Source: Anadara kagoshimensis
Lineage: Eukaryota > Mollusca > Bivalvia > Arcoida > Arcidae
Assembly: GCA_021292105.1 (NCBI GenBank)
Contig: CM037857.1
Coordinates: 45,651,901-45,715,900 of the forward strand
DNA length: 64,000 nucleotides
Reading direction: 5' to 3'
Positions 22,046-34,500 of this stretch are shown piece after piece. The translations under genes were made by a program, and so were the position numbers. Positions within the stretch are counted from its first letter, which is position 1. The number at the start of each line of letters is the position of its first letter. The notes under the pieces are model-generated. The model saw nothing but the letters and a program-made list of their open reading frames with translations, was not told the origin of the DNA and made no database searches.

Positions 22046-23045
22046 NNNNNNNNNNNNNNNNNNNNNNNNNNNNNNNNNNNNNNNNNNNNNNNNNNNNNNN
22101 NNNNNNNNNNNNNNNNNNNNNNNNNNNNNNNNNNNNNNNNNNNNNNNNNNNNNNNNNNNNNNNNNNNNNNNNNNNNNNNNNNNNNNNNNNNNNNNNNNNN
22201 NNNNNNNNNNNNNNNNNNNNNNNNNNNNNNNNNNNNNNNNNNNNNNNNNNNNNNNNNNNNNNNNNNNNNNNNNNNNNNNNNNNNNNNNNNNNNNNNNNNN
22301 NNNNNNNNNNNNNNNNNNNNNNNNNNNNNNNNNNNNNNNNNNNNNNNNNNNNNNNNNNNNNNNNNNNNNNNNNNNNNNNNNNNNNNNNNNNNNNNNNNNN
22401 NNNNNNNNNNNNNNNNNNNNNNNNNNNNNNNNNNNNNNNNNNNNNNNNNNNNNNNNNNNNNNNNNNNNNNNNNNNNNNNNNNNNNNNNNNNNNNNNNNNN
22501 NNNNNNNNNNNNNNNNNNNNNNNNNNNNNNNNNNNNNNNNNNNNNNNNNNNNNNNNNNNNNNNNNNNNNNNNNNNNNNNNNNNNNNNNNNNNNNNNNNNN
22601 NNNNNNNNNNNNNNNNNNNNNNNNNNNNNNNNNNNNNNNNNNNNNNNNNNNNNNNNNNNNNNNNNNNNNNNNNNNNNNNNNNNNNNNNNNNNNNNNNNNN
22701 NNNNNNNNNNNNNNNNNNNNNNNNNNNNNNNNNNNNNNNNNNNNNNNNNNNNNNNNNNNNNNNNNNNNNNNNNNNNNNNNNNNNNNNNNNNNNNNNNNNN
22801 NNNNNNNNNNNNNNNNNNNNNNNNNNNNNNNNNNNNNNNNNNNNNNNNNNNNNNNNNNNNNNNNNNNNNNNNNNNNNNNNNNNNNNNNNNNNNNNNNNNN
22901 NNNNNNNNNNNNNNNNNNNNNNNNNNNNNNNNNNNNNNNNNNNNNNNNNNNNNNNNNNNNNNNNNNNNNNNNNNNNNNNNNNNNNNNNNNNNNNNNNNNN
23001 NNNNNNNNNNNNNNNNNNNNNNNNNNNNNNNNNNNNNNNNNNNNN
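22046..23045. other. Assembly gap of exactly 1,000 N
   Basis: The round length indicates a placeholder rather than a measured distance. Satellite of opposite orientation lies on the two sides. Confidence 0.99.
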
Positions 23046-25975
23046 TTTTGAAATAACACATTTCTTGGTTTTACAGCTATAATACATATAACAGCTAAAA
23101 CCAAAATTGCTATTGTTTGAATTACGTCATTGAATCAAGAACAATGTGTTCAAAAAGTTGTAGAATGATGAGTAATAACTGTCGGCAATGTCAGATGTGG
23201 AACCGGTAGCGTATTTTTTGAAATAACACTTTCTTGGTTTTACAGCTATAATACATATAACAGCTAAAACCAAATTGGCTATCGTTTGGAAATTACGTCA
23301 TTGAAATCATGACAATGTGTTCAAAAGTTGTGGAATGATGGGTACTAACTGTCGGCAATGTCAGATGTGGACCGGTAGCGTATTTTTTTACATAACACAT
23401 TTCTTAGTTTTTACAGCTATAATACATATAACAGCTAAAACCAAAATTGGCTATCGTTTGGAAATTACGTCATTGAAATCATGAAACAATGTGTTCAAAA
23501 GTTGTGGAATGATGGTACTAAACTGTAGGCAATGTCAGATGTGGAACCGGTAGCGTATTTTTTGAATACCACATTTCTTGGTTTTACAGTTATATTACAT
23601 ATAACAGCTAAAACCAAAATTGGCTATCGTTTGGAAATTACGTCATTCAAATCATGAACAATGTGTTCAAAAGTTGTGGAATGATGGGTACTAACTGTCG
23701 GCAATGTCAGATGTGGAACCGGTAGCGTATTTTTTGAAATAACACATTTCTTGGTTTTACAGCTATAGTACATATAGATTAACAGCTAAAACCAAAATTG
23801 GCTATCGTTTGGAAATTACATCATTGAAATCATGAACAATGTGTTCAAAAGTTGTGGAATGATGGGTACTAACTGTCAGCAATGTCAGATGTGGAACCGG
23901 TAGCGTATTTTTTGAAATAACACATTTCTTGGTTTTACAGCTATAATACATATAACAGCTAAACCAAAATTGGCTATCGTTTGGAAATTACGTCATTGAA
24001 ATCATAAACAATGTGTTTCAAAAGTTGTGGAATGATGGGTACTGACTGTCGGCAATGTCAGATGTGGAACCGGTAGCGTATTTTTTTAAATAACACATTT
24101 CTTGGTTTTACAGCTATAGTACATATAACAGCTAAAACCAAATTGGCTATCGTTTGGAATTACGTCATTGAAATCATGAACAATGTGTTCAAAAGTTGTG
24201 GAATGATGGTACTAACTGTCGGCAATGTCAGATGTGGAACCGGTAGCGTATTTTTTGAAATAACACATTTCTTGGTTTTACAGCTTATATCATATACAGC
24301 TAAAACCAAAATTGGCTATTGTTTTGAAATTACTTCATTGAAATCATGAACAATGTGTTCAAAGTTGTGGAATGATGAGTACTAACTGTCGGCAATGTCA
24401 GATGTGGAACCGGAAGAGTATTTTTTGAAATAACACATTTCTTGGTTTTACAGCTATAATACATATACAGCTAAAACAAAATTGGCTATCGTTTGGAAAT
24501 TACGTCATTGAAAATCATGAACAATGTTTCAAAAGTTGTGGAATGATGAGTACTAACTGTCGGCAATGTCATGTGGAACCGGAAGAGTATTTTTTGAAAT
24601 AACACATTTCTTGGTTTTACAGCTATAATACATATAACGCTAAAACCAAATTGGCTATCGTTTGGAAATTACGTCATTGAAATCATGAACAATGTTGTTC
24701 AAAAGTTGTGGAATGATAAGTACTAACTGTCGGCAATGTCAGATGTGGAACCGGTAGCGTATTTTTTGAAATAACACATTTCTTGGTTTTACCAGCTATA
24801 ATACATATAACAGCTAAAACCAAAATTGGCTATCGTTTGGAAATTACGTCAGTGAAATCATGAACAATGTGTTCAAAGTTGTGGAATGATGGGTACTAAC
24901 TGTCGGCAATGTCAGATGTGGAACCGGTAGCGTATTTTTTGAAATAACCATTTCTTGGTTTTACAGCTATAATACATATAACAGCTAAAACCAAAATTGG
25001 CTATTGTTTTGAAATTACGTCATTGAAATCATGAACAATGTTGTTCAAAGTTGTGAATGATGGGTACTAACTGTCGGCAATGTCAGATGTGGAACCGGTA
25101 GCGTATTTTTTTTAAAATACACATTTCTTGGTTTTACAGCTATAATACATATAACAGCTAAAACCAAAATTGGCTATTGTTTTGAATTACGTCATTGAAA
25201 TCATGAACAATGTGTTCAAAAGTTGTGGAATGATGAGTATTAACTGTCGGCAATGTCAGATGTGGAACCGGTAGCGTATTTTTTTGAAATAACACATTTC
25301 TTGGTTTTACAGCTATAATACATATAACAGCTAAAAACCAAATTGGCTATCGTTTGGAAATTACGTCATTGAAATCATGAACAATGTGTTCAAAAGTTGT
25401 GGAATGATGGGTACTAACTGTCGGCAATGTCAGATGTGGAACCGGTAGCGTATTTTTTGAAATAACACATTTCTTGGTTTTACAGTTATAATACATATAA
25501 CAGCTAAAACCAAAATTGGCTATCGTTTGGATATTACGTCATTGAAATCATGAACAATGTGTTCAAAAGTTGTGAATGATGGTACTAACTGTCGGAAATG
25601 TCAGATGTGGAACCGGTAGCGTATTTTTTGAAATAACACATTTTTTGGTTTTACAGCTATATACATAAAACAGCTAAACCAAAATTGGCTATTGTTTGGA
25701 AATTACGTCATTGAAATCATGAACAATGTGTTTCAAAAGTTGTGGAATGATAGGTACTGAACTGTCGGCAATGTCAGATGTGGAACCGGTAGCGTATTTT
25801 TTGAAATAACACATTTTTTGGTTTTACAGTTATAATCATATACAGCTAAAACCAAAATTGGCTAACGTTTTGTAATAAGGTCATTGAATCATGACCAATG
25901 TGTTCAAAAGTTGTGGAATGATGGGACGTTTTGTAATAACGTCATTGGAATCATGAACAATGTGTTCAAGAGGCC
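23046..25975 (-). repeat. ~172-bp satellite array, reverse orientation, third monomer type
   Basis: About 17 monomers, reverse complement of the pre-gap array. All belong to a distinct type: CTGTCGGCAATGTCAGATG corresponds on the other strand to CATTGCCGACAG, intermediate between types A and B. All carry the dyad, and none is type B. Many single-base indels between adjacent monomers. The last monomer is cut by the repeat that begins with AAGAGGCCCATGGGCC. Confidence 0.95.
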
Positions 25976-27312
25976 CATGGGCCTTAACGCTCACTGTGAC
26001 CTTGATCTGTGAACCCATGAGCTCATTCAAATAAAAATGATAATTAGCCCAATATTCTACTATACATCCCTATACAAAAGTTTATAGTTTTTGAGATAAA
26101 TAATCTTTTCAGTACTTGTTTGTATCTGTGATCTTGACATTTGAACCCATGTCCTTCATTCATATATCAAAATGACCATTGTGCCAGTACCAACAATATT
26201 CTAATATACATGCATATACAAAAGTTAATAGTTTTCAATATAATTAACCATTAAGATATTATTCTCATCTGTGACCTTGACCTTTGAACCCATGACCTTT
26301 ATTCATATATCAAAATGATCATTAGGATTATACCTAAATATTCTGATATACATGCTTACAAAAAGTTTAGTTTTTGAGATAAATAATCATTTTAGAACTT
26401 GTTCACTTCTGTGACCTTGACCTTTCAACCCATAACCTTCATTCATATATCAAAATGGTTGTTAGGCTAATACCTACCATATTCTAATATACATGCATAT
26501 ACAAAAAGAGATAAATATCATCTCAGTACTTGTTTACATCTGTGACCTTGACCTTTGAACTCATGACTTTATTCATATATCAAAATGACCATTGGGCCAT
26601 TACCTACAATATTCTAATATACATGCCTATACAAAAAGTTCATAGTTTTGCAGATAATTAACCTATTTTGGTAAACTTGTATATCTGTGACCTTGACCTT
26701 TGAACCGATGACCTTAATCGATATATAAAATGATTGTCATGTCAATACCTACAATTAACCAAAATCCTACGTCATTATCACCAGAAATGTTTAAAAAATA
26801 GCATTTATCAAAGGTCAAAAACTGGGACATGACCTTGACCTTTGACCTTGACATCAATCGGAAGAAATCGCAAGACAGATCAACAGTGAAAACTCCATAC
26901 AATTATCTTCAGCCATTATGAAGTTATAACAATAAATGTCTCATTTTAAAAATTACATAATATTATGCAAAAAACGTGTAACCTATTTTTCGTCCAATTT
27001 TCATGAAAACACAATTTAAATGTATCTAGGTATCATGAATCCAAAAATCTAATCAAAATTTGCCTGCACCTTTGGTTTCAGAGAAGAAGATTTTTTTGTC
27101 TTTGGCTATTTAGTAACGGCAGCCATATTGTTGGGCGTGGTCAAACCCGAACACAATTTTGAAAGCCTGTTACCAAGGCATAATAATCACCAGTTTCAGA
27201 AATTTGGCTCAGTAGTTTTGGAGGAGAAGATTAAAATGTAAAGTTTACGCATGACGCACGACGGACGATGATAGATAGCAATAGCTCATCTGAGCCTTTC
27301 AGCTCAGGTGAG
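25974..27312 (+). repeat. Complete tandem-core repeat inserted in the satellite
   Basis: The 5' end is AGAGGCCCATGGGCC and AACGCTCACTG, then six or so ~145-bp units with TGTGACCTTGACCTTTGAAC. A unique 3' segment follows (ACGACGGACGATG). The 3' stem-loop is GAGCCTTTCAGCTC, then AGGTGAGCTAAAA. Satellite sequence resumes at once on the 3' side (AAAATTGGTTGAGG, then TTACGTCATTAGAACC), so it inserted into the array edge. No target duplication longer than a few A is visible. No protein is encoded. Confidence 0.8.
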
Positions 27313-27392
27313 CTAAAAATTGGTTGAGGTTTTGTTATTACGTCATTAGAACCATGAACAATGTGTTGATAAGTTGTGGAATGATGGGTACT
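27313..27392 (-). repeat. Orphan satellite monomer piece
   Basis: TTACGTCATTAGAACCATGA and AGTTGTGGAATGATGGGTAC are half a monomer of the reverse array, stranded between two tandem-core repeats. Confidence 0.85.
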
Positions 27393-28800
27393 TAAGTATT
27401 TGTTTGCACCTGTGACCTTGACCTTTGAACCCATGACCTTCATTCATTCATCAAAATGATTGTTGTGAAAATACCTACAATATTCTAATATACATGCCTA
27501 AACAAAAAGTTCATAGTTTTCCAGTAGGGCTGTCACGATTACCTGGATACCCGATAAACGGGTCGGTTCCAGAATCATTACCTGGGTAACCGACAATATG
27601 CTTTTCAAAGTTCATAAATGCACATCTGATGTTTGTCTGTGAAATATTAAGAAATGTTTAATTTAAAAATCTATCAACCGGCTTATAAACCTTATAAAAG
27701 TGACATGCACATTATTCAATGAAAAATTGATGAATAAATACAAGTATACTTTCTTTATGACCTTGCGTGACGTCAGTTGACATACTGTAAACATTGTGTA
27801 TCGGCCCGTGATAACTAGAGTTTTTCCGATATTCCTCTGTTCCTAAACCCAAAGTTGATAATAGCACTAGAGAGTTTCCGAATGCGCTTTAAAATCGTAA
27901 TCGTTCTGATAAACATTTTGAATGACGTTTAAAATTCTGTGTTTTAACGAGTTTATCGTTAATGTTATTTGCATACATTGAATAAATTTTCAAGTTTGAT
28001 TTCTTATTTTTGAAGTTATTGGTAACTTATTACGGCAAGTCAGCTTCTGGTTAATGAGCTTGCGTCATTATAAAAACGTGTATAGTCCGTCAACGATATT
28101 TGGCAGTATTTATAAAATGGAAGAGCCTACGTTATATATTGCCCAAGATAGGGATATATAACGGCGGAGTTGACAGATGAAGGCGTGAATATACGGTATT
28201 AACTAATTATAAACATTCGCCGCGATATCGCCGAAATATGACCGTTTCCGGACCTCTGCTGCCGGACTCTATAGGATGAAAGTCACGAGGTATACAGTTT
28301 GAAATATTAGACGTGCAAAGAAATAAATTCATTTTTAAGGTTAAGTTTATTTCTTAACTGACATATATAATTGTGACACTTTGTTAAATATGGAAATCTT
28401 AAATAACTGTATAGAATATCGGGTAACCGTCACGGTTCGGGTACCACATGTCGGGTACCCGGTTATGAAAATTGCTAACCGTGACAGCCCTATTTTCCAG
28501 ATAATTAACCATTTCAGTATGTTTTCCCCATCTATGATCTTGACCTTTGAACCTATGACCTTAACCAATATGTCAAAATGACATACAGCAATACCAACAA
28601 TATTCTACTATCTATTTTATAGTTTTCCAGATATTATAAAATCAGAAAAGTAAAAAATTAGGTTATAACCTTCTGAATTGACCTTGACTCCATTTTGAAG
28701 ATAATAATATGTCAAAACTAAATACCAATGTCATTATCTGATCAAATAGTCCAGTTATAATAATTTAAAGGAATTTTACCATTTTTTTCCTTAAATGCAA
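27393..28800 (+). repeat. Tandem-core repeat split by a hAT-like insertion
   Basis: Half-site core units at 27410-27524 and 28493-28620, followed by the unique 3' segment (AATTGACCTTGACTCC) to about 28790. The two parts join exactly once the 968-bp element and one copy of its 8-bp duplication are removed. Both shared termini are missing. Confidence 0.75.
27525..28492. mobile_element. 968-bp non-autonomous hAT-like element with perfect 8-bp duplication
   Basis: Ends TAGGGCTGTCACGATTA and TAACCGTGACAGCCCTA are inverted repeats. TTTTCCAG lies immediately on both sides (27517-27524, 28493-28500). Inside, TACCCGATAAACGGGT near the left and GGGTACCCGGTTATG near the right are further palindromes. 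No transposase motif or long frame was found, so it would depend on a related source. The exact duplication suggests a younger insertion than the repeat it interrupts. Confidence 0.85.
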
Positions 28801-28801
28801 C

Positions 28802-30900
28802 AAGAGGTCCAAAAGGGCCTGTAATGCTCAACTGGCAAAATTTGACCTAATATGCATTATTTGCTAAAATTATTTCAATGAATTTTTTTTCAGAAAAACC
28901 TGATATATACATGTATATGTTAAATGGCGAGATATATATTTCTACATTTCAAATTTGAAAAAAAACAATGACGGATGAAATGATCCACAATGACGAATAG
29001 TGTTTTTGAAAAAGAAACAATTTGTACCTAACCATGCATTGCTAAGTAAAAAACGGCTGAAAATAAAAATTCCATAAATATATGAAAAAGACGATCAGTT
29101 ATTAAAATTTAATAAAGTTTTATAAATTGTACTTGATCGTTGTTTGTCATTTCGAATAGAGAGAAAGTAGATTTTTTGCAGACCAGGCCGTCGCTATGAA
29201 AGGGTTCATTCTAGCATTTGTATGTAACTGGATCATTTGCTGTTAAGTCTGGGTTTTAATAAACTGCTGATTATCACTCATAATATTCCCGTTTCATGTT
29301 AATTTTACTAACAAATCAGTGAAATATTTAAAATCCACATTTGTATTCCATGCTCAGTTTGCACACGGCACTGTACGATTAATCTCCCTTTCACGAAAGT
29401 GAAATCTAATTGATAATCAGTTTTAAAATGTGACAGAATACCTCAACAACCAAATACATTATTATACCCTTCAAAATAAATTTAAACAAGGTGTTCAGAG
29501 AACACTATCCCCCGCAGTGGTGAACATCAGTGAATTCAATACAAAGTGAAGCTAAAAAATTTCAGAAAAACCTGTTAAATATGTTTAATACCCCAGTTCT
29601 TTTTTCTATATTTAAAATTTCAACAAAAATTAGTACATAAACAAGGCTGTAATGGCCATTTATAGGTTTTTGCTATTTATAGTAACAGTGGCCATTTTAG
29701 ATACACTATAGTTAATAAACTAAAAAATTGCTGTCAGGCAATCCCACACCACTCACCACCAAAACAAATCAAATGACCAAGTTTCAGCTCAGTGGGATGT
29801 ATGGTTTTCTTGTGAATACATGGAAACCATGAATCAGGTGAAAAAGGCTATTTTTAGTAATGGTGGCCATCTTGAATGCACAATTTCCCTGTCATAACAA
29901 ATCAACTGACCAAGTTTCAACTCAATTAGATGTACAGATTTCTTTCAAATGCACGGAAACCATAAATCAGGTGAAAACATCTATTTTTAGTAATGACAGC
30001 CATTTTGGATGCACGATTGCGCTGTTGAGCAATCCCACACACTCGCCACCATAACAAATCAACTGACCAAGTTTCAGCTTAATCAGATGTACGGTTCTCT
30101 TTTAAATGCACAGAAACCATGAATTGGGTGAAAAAGTCTATTTTTAGTAACGGTGGCCATCTTGGATGCAGGATTATGCTGTCGAGAAATCCACACCACT
30201 TACCACCATAATCAACTGACCAAGTTTCAGCTCAATCGGATGTACAGTTCTCTTTTAAATGCACCAAAACCAATTGGGACGGACCCACACACACACAAAC
30301 AGACAGTGGTATTATTATATTTTATAAAGAATTATTTAATCTTGCATGCCAATGTTGTTTATTTCATAAAAAGTTATGATTTTACATCGTAGGACCCTAA
30401 CTTCATGGACTACTTTTTATTGTATTCTACGAGATCAGTTCGCCAGACTGCACAAATAATTGGATGCATCCCGCCGCAATATTTTACTAGATTCCAAATA
30501 TATTCCGAAAATTTATTCCAAATGTGCATATGTAACCAAATGCATTACCTGTCTCAGAATACATATCTCACGATAAAACAGATATATTCCTTTCACATTC
30601 ATTTACCAGGCGCACTATTTCCAATGCGTACTATTTCATAGTAAAGAAGCCCGATTTTAGAGAAAGCGATAGAAATGTACTTTCACTGTCATGAATGTCG
30701 TACAAAAATTGAATTCACAATGGCCATTTTAGTCATTTTGCTATTTATAGTAACAGCTACAATCTTGGATTTCATATATAGTCACCTTGTAAAAACTGTG
30801 ATTTACTTTACCTAGGGACCTTCCAAATCAAATTTGGTTTCAATTGGCCCAGAGGTTTCAGAGGAGAAGATGAAATTTTACAGATACACATTAATTTCAA
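28802..30900 (+). repeat. Same terminal family, different tandem core
   Basis: Starts CAAGAGGTCCAAAAGGGCC and GTAATGCTCAACTGG, a variant of the shared 5' terminus. From ~29640 to 30300 it carries units of 130-150 bp, each with GTGGCCATCTTGGATGCA and CAACTGACCAAGTTTCAGCT. AGGTTTCAGAGGAGAAGATG near 30870 matches the 3' segment of other copies. 30310-30700 is unrelated and may be a nested insertion. The terminal stem-loop was not found. Confidence 0.6.
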
Positions 30901-31029
30901 TTTTCAGTAGTTAAGACCTAACACAAGAATATTTGCAAATTAACCATTACTTGTTCTAAAAATGCTACTGTCACAATACATCTAAATATCAAAGGTCTAG
31001 CTAAAAATATGTTTGACCAGCTAGTAAAA

Positions 31030-31330
31030 AATACAAAGGCAATAAACCAGGCCATTTTATCTGTGATCTTGAACTTTGAACCCATTACCTCAATCTATTT
31101 ATCAAAATAACCATTAGGCCAATACCTACAATATTTTTAAATGTATATGCCTATACAATAAGTTTATAGTTTTGAGATAATTAACCTTTTCAGCATTCAT
31201 TTGTATCTTTGACCTTGAGCTTTGAACCTATGACCTTCATTCATATATCAAAATGATTGCAAGGCCAATACCTACAATATTTTAATATACATGCCTATAC
31301 AAAAACTTGATAGTTTTCAAGATATATTGA
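31030..31330 (+). repeat. Two units of the half-site tandem-core repeat
   Basis: GATCTTGAACTTTGAACCC and GACCTTGAGCTTTGAACC mark two diverged units, cut by the element starting at 31337. Confidence 0.7.
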
Positions 31331-31336
31331 CAAATA

Positions 31337-32331
31337 CTGTGAAATCATTAATTTTCGTTGGGGATCAATTTTCGTGGTTTTAGTGGACAGTTTGAACCAC
31401 AAATTTACGACCACCATGGAATATTAATCACAAGTAAAAAGACAAGATAACAAATGGACATGTATCATATTTATCGCATTCATAAATTATATCTAGCCTA
31501 ACTCACATTTTCACTTTTAGGAGGTGAAGATGTATGGATGTCTTGATTTAATTGTGAAAATTATAAAAGTAAATATATTATGTTTAATAAAATAAATATT
31601 TATATTTTAAAAAAAAGTTTATTTAATTGGGAACTGGTCGGGACGATAGGGACAGACAGGTTTCTAGTCGTAGCTTTCATCTTTAATTATGGGCTATCTC
31701 AATTAAATTCAAATTCGATAACACAATAACTTAATAAACATTTCAACAATCTATAAACTAACCTCCTTTATATTTATTATAACTAAATCAATTGTTTGCC
31801 TTCTAAATTTCGACATTATACAGTATCGGTAAGAGGGGCCATTGTTATTCTCATAAACAGCTGATTGGGTCATCAGAGGTCAATAATTAGAATTTTTAAA
31901 GAGTTGCCAATATCACAGAAAACAGTTTTGCTTTAAAGGATTATGTAACACATTCTTATTGATGTGATATGAGTAAACTTGTAAATCTGAATTAATTACC
32001 ACTTAATTATGTAATGTAACAGGTAGATTTACTCAGGCCAGGTGTCACGTCGTGTATGAAGTCAATCGTTACTGATATACTAATCACAGGTAATTAACGC
32101 CTAGACTAGACTTGGTCATTAATCCGCGTCTCTAGATCTGTCACGGCCTATTGCTTTGGTAATCCCTAATTACTCATCCTATAACCGCCGATTAACAAAC
32201 AAATGATCACTTTCTACCAGTTATCAATTTTCAAAGGACAAACTACGTTTTTAACATTTCAGTAAAACCACAAATTTACATCTCAACGAAATTTTATATT
32301 CTACAGATTCCACGAAAATTGGGCCCCACAG
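31337..32331. mobile_element. ~1-kb inverted-repeat element flanked by TA
   Basis: CTGTGAAATCATTAATTTTC on the left and CGAAAATTGGGCCCCACAG on the right, with TA outside each end, form loose terminal inverted repeats. CAATTTTCGTGG and CCACAAATTTAC recur inverted further in. Non-coding. The TA flanks suggest a Tc1/mariner-type mobiliser, but the repeats are imperfect. Confidence 0.5.
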
Positions 32332-33089
32332 TATAGTAATTTTAGCAATTCCCCCCTTAAGAACCTTGCCATTTCCCCATTTTGAGCCCTACAGCTATTA
32401 TTTGTGCAAATCCAAAACTAGATGTACTAAGTATCTTAAACATGAAAAATCTAAGCTATATCTCTTGTATCTTTAGAGGAGAAGAATTTTAAACATTTTT
32501 AATGTGAGAGTAAACTGGAGTGCCAGAGAAAATCACTGACTTTCCACATTGAAATTATCAATAATAACCAATAAATCAATTTTTTCATAAAGACAAACTT
32601 TTTTTCTCTTTTTTTGTAATTAATTATTTATTGTTTTTTAATTGTACCAGAACTAAATAAGGAAAGCAGATGCCAGGGTTGGGGTCCATGAGTTCACTAG
32701 TTTGGACATTAAAAGGACAGTTTTGAATATACTGCATATAATATAGCTACAATTTTATAACACATTAAAGTATTATGTGAAAGGGAGACAATTCATTAAC
32801 CTGTGACAGGTGACAGGCCAAGTAGATTATCTCCCCTAGACCACATAAGTGCAATATTTGGTAAACCATAAATACAGCATAGTTAAAGACAAATAACATT
32901 GACCTGTCTGTTTGACCTATTCATTTAGGAGGGTCAATCCAATACATGGGTAGCATTAGGATTCACATTTATTACTAATACACATTTCCTATGATTAGTG
33001 TTCACATTATAGACAAAATATATACACATGATCCCTATGACCACTTCTGAGGGCCACAATGGCCACCAAACTGTAACAGGAAGGAAAAA
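32332..33089. other. No gene recognised
   Basis: AT-rich. TTTCCCCATTTTGAGCCCTA near 32380 resembles the duplicated unit at 41.1-41.4 kb. GAGAGTAAACTGGAGTGCC near 32510 resembles SINE body text. Otherwise nothing. Confidence 0.5.
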
Positions 33090-33094
33090 AATGC

Positions 33095-33172
33095 AGGGTC
33101 AGACTAGGGATTGAACCCTGGACCTCCCTCGCTGTAGGCGAGTGCTATACCACTAAACTACCCAGACCACTA
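33095..33172 (-). mobile_element. tRNA-like SINE head
   Basis: Minus strand GTCTGGGTAGTTTAGTGG (A box) and CAGGGTTCAATCCCT (B box), followed by AGTCTGACCCTGCA. Same family as the head at 6953. Confidence 0.7.
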
Positions 33173-34099
33173 CAAAGGTCAACATAGATACTGTTGAAAG
33201 GACAGCAAGGAAGAGAAGACATAAAGAAAGTGCATTTGACAATGTCAGGTGTGGACAGTTAAATATAAATATTATAAAAAAATTAATATTAAAAAAAACT
33301 AAACTACCCGTCACTTTTTTCAACCATAAGCAAACTACTCATTTTCAGGTCTCAGCAATACAGGAACTAAATGAAATTGATTATTTAAAAAAGTACATAG
33401 AGCAGTGTGTGTCATTAACAAAGCAGAAACATCACAGCTGAATACTAGAACTGTCTTTTGAGAGTCAAATACACCCCAACCCCAACATTTTATGTTTCCC
33501 CGTGACCTTGACCTTTCCTATATGACCTTGGTTCAGGTTCAAGGTCATGGCACACATTTGGACCATGAATTATTCATGTGCAGTTTCATGACAGCCGTCC
33601 AAACCATTGATGAGATATTGCCCGAACAGGATTTTAGACACAGACAGACAGACAGACATGGTAATTCCAATATACCCCCTCAAACTAATTTGCAGAGGTA
33701 TAATAATAAATTATAAATACCTGTTGTAGGGGGTCTTCCGTTTGGAATGAATACGGGCAACTAAAACAACTTTTATAATTATTTCCTCAATATTTTTAAT
33801 TACAATAAAGAAATTGGTTACCCCCACTCCCAATAATCACGCCTGAAAACCACGTGAAAGTATACCACATGGCGATCTTCCGTTTGGAATGAATATTTGG
33901 GCAACTAAAATAACTGTTATTTCCGAACTATTTAAAAAATCAAATAATTTATATAATCACGCCTGAAAACCACGTAAAGGAATTACACATGCAATAATAC
34001 ATAAATGCACCTACCTTGTACTGCTGTAAAACATTCATTCTTCCCAACACCAACACATTGTATCTGAGATGTTGATTACACTGCTAAATCCAATATTTA

Positions 34100-34390
34100 A
34101 CACATGAATTTTTTCTTCACAAATAAACAGCTAAATCCAAACGCAACAGTTGAACAGTTAGAATCGCTAATAAACGGCTAAATCCAAGCGCAACACTTGA
34201 ACAGTTAGAATCACCAATAAACGGCTAAATCCAAACGCAACACACTTGAACAGTTAGAATTACCAATTAAATGTAACACGTGGATAGTCAAAATCGTCAA
34301 ATTCGTCTTAATCCAATATGTAACACGTGAATAGTTAGAATCCCCGATAAACAGCTAAATCCAAATCCAAAATGCGAATAATCCAAATTG
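34100..34390. repeat. ~47-bp minisatellite
   Basis: Units of AATAAACGGCTAAATCCAA with CGCAACACTTGAACAGTTAG, at least three good and two degraded copies. The reverse complement of the same unit occurs three times at 6060-6215. Confidence 0.8.
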
Positions 34391-34500
34391 TTTGACTTCT
34401 TCATGCTCATCAACAAAATGGCGCTGGATGTATCCGTGTGAAGACACGCTGGCACTGATAATCACGTGATACTTGTCCTAATTTGCATAACAATAGCTCG

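Larger units (their letters stand above)
33090..34500 (-). repeat. Composite dispersed repeat, copy B (inverted relative to 5.9-7.2 kb)
   Basis: Read on minus: AATTAGGACAA, CACGTG and GCGCCATTTTG, then the minisatellite (34390 to 34100), then two tandem blocks with CTTCCGTTTGGAATGAAT (in plus, 33737 and 33887), then a tRNA-like head at 33172. Same order as copy A. At 33490-33710 a segment with GTGACCTTGACCTTTCC and TTCAAGGTCATGG appears only in this copy. Confidence 0.5.

Noticed and set aside
21806..23104. Frames of 339-416 codons around 22-23 kb
   Set aside because: They consist almost entirely of N from the assembly gap.
13955..25975. CRISPR-like array
   Set aside because: Whole monomers repeat end to end with no unique spacers, in eukaryotic DNA. 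It is a satellite.
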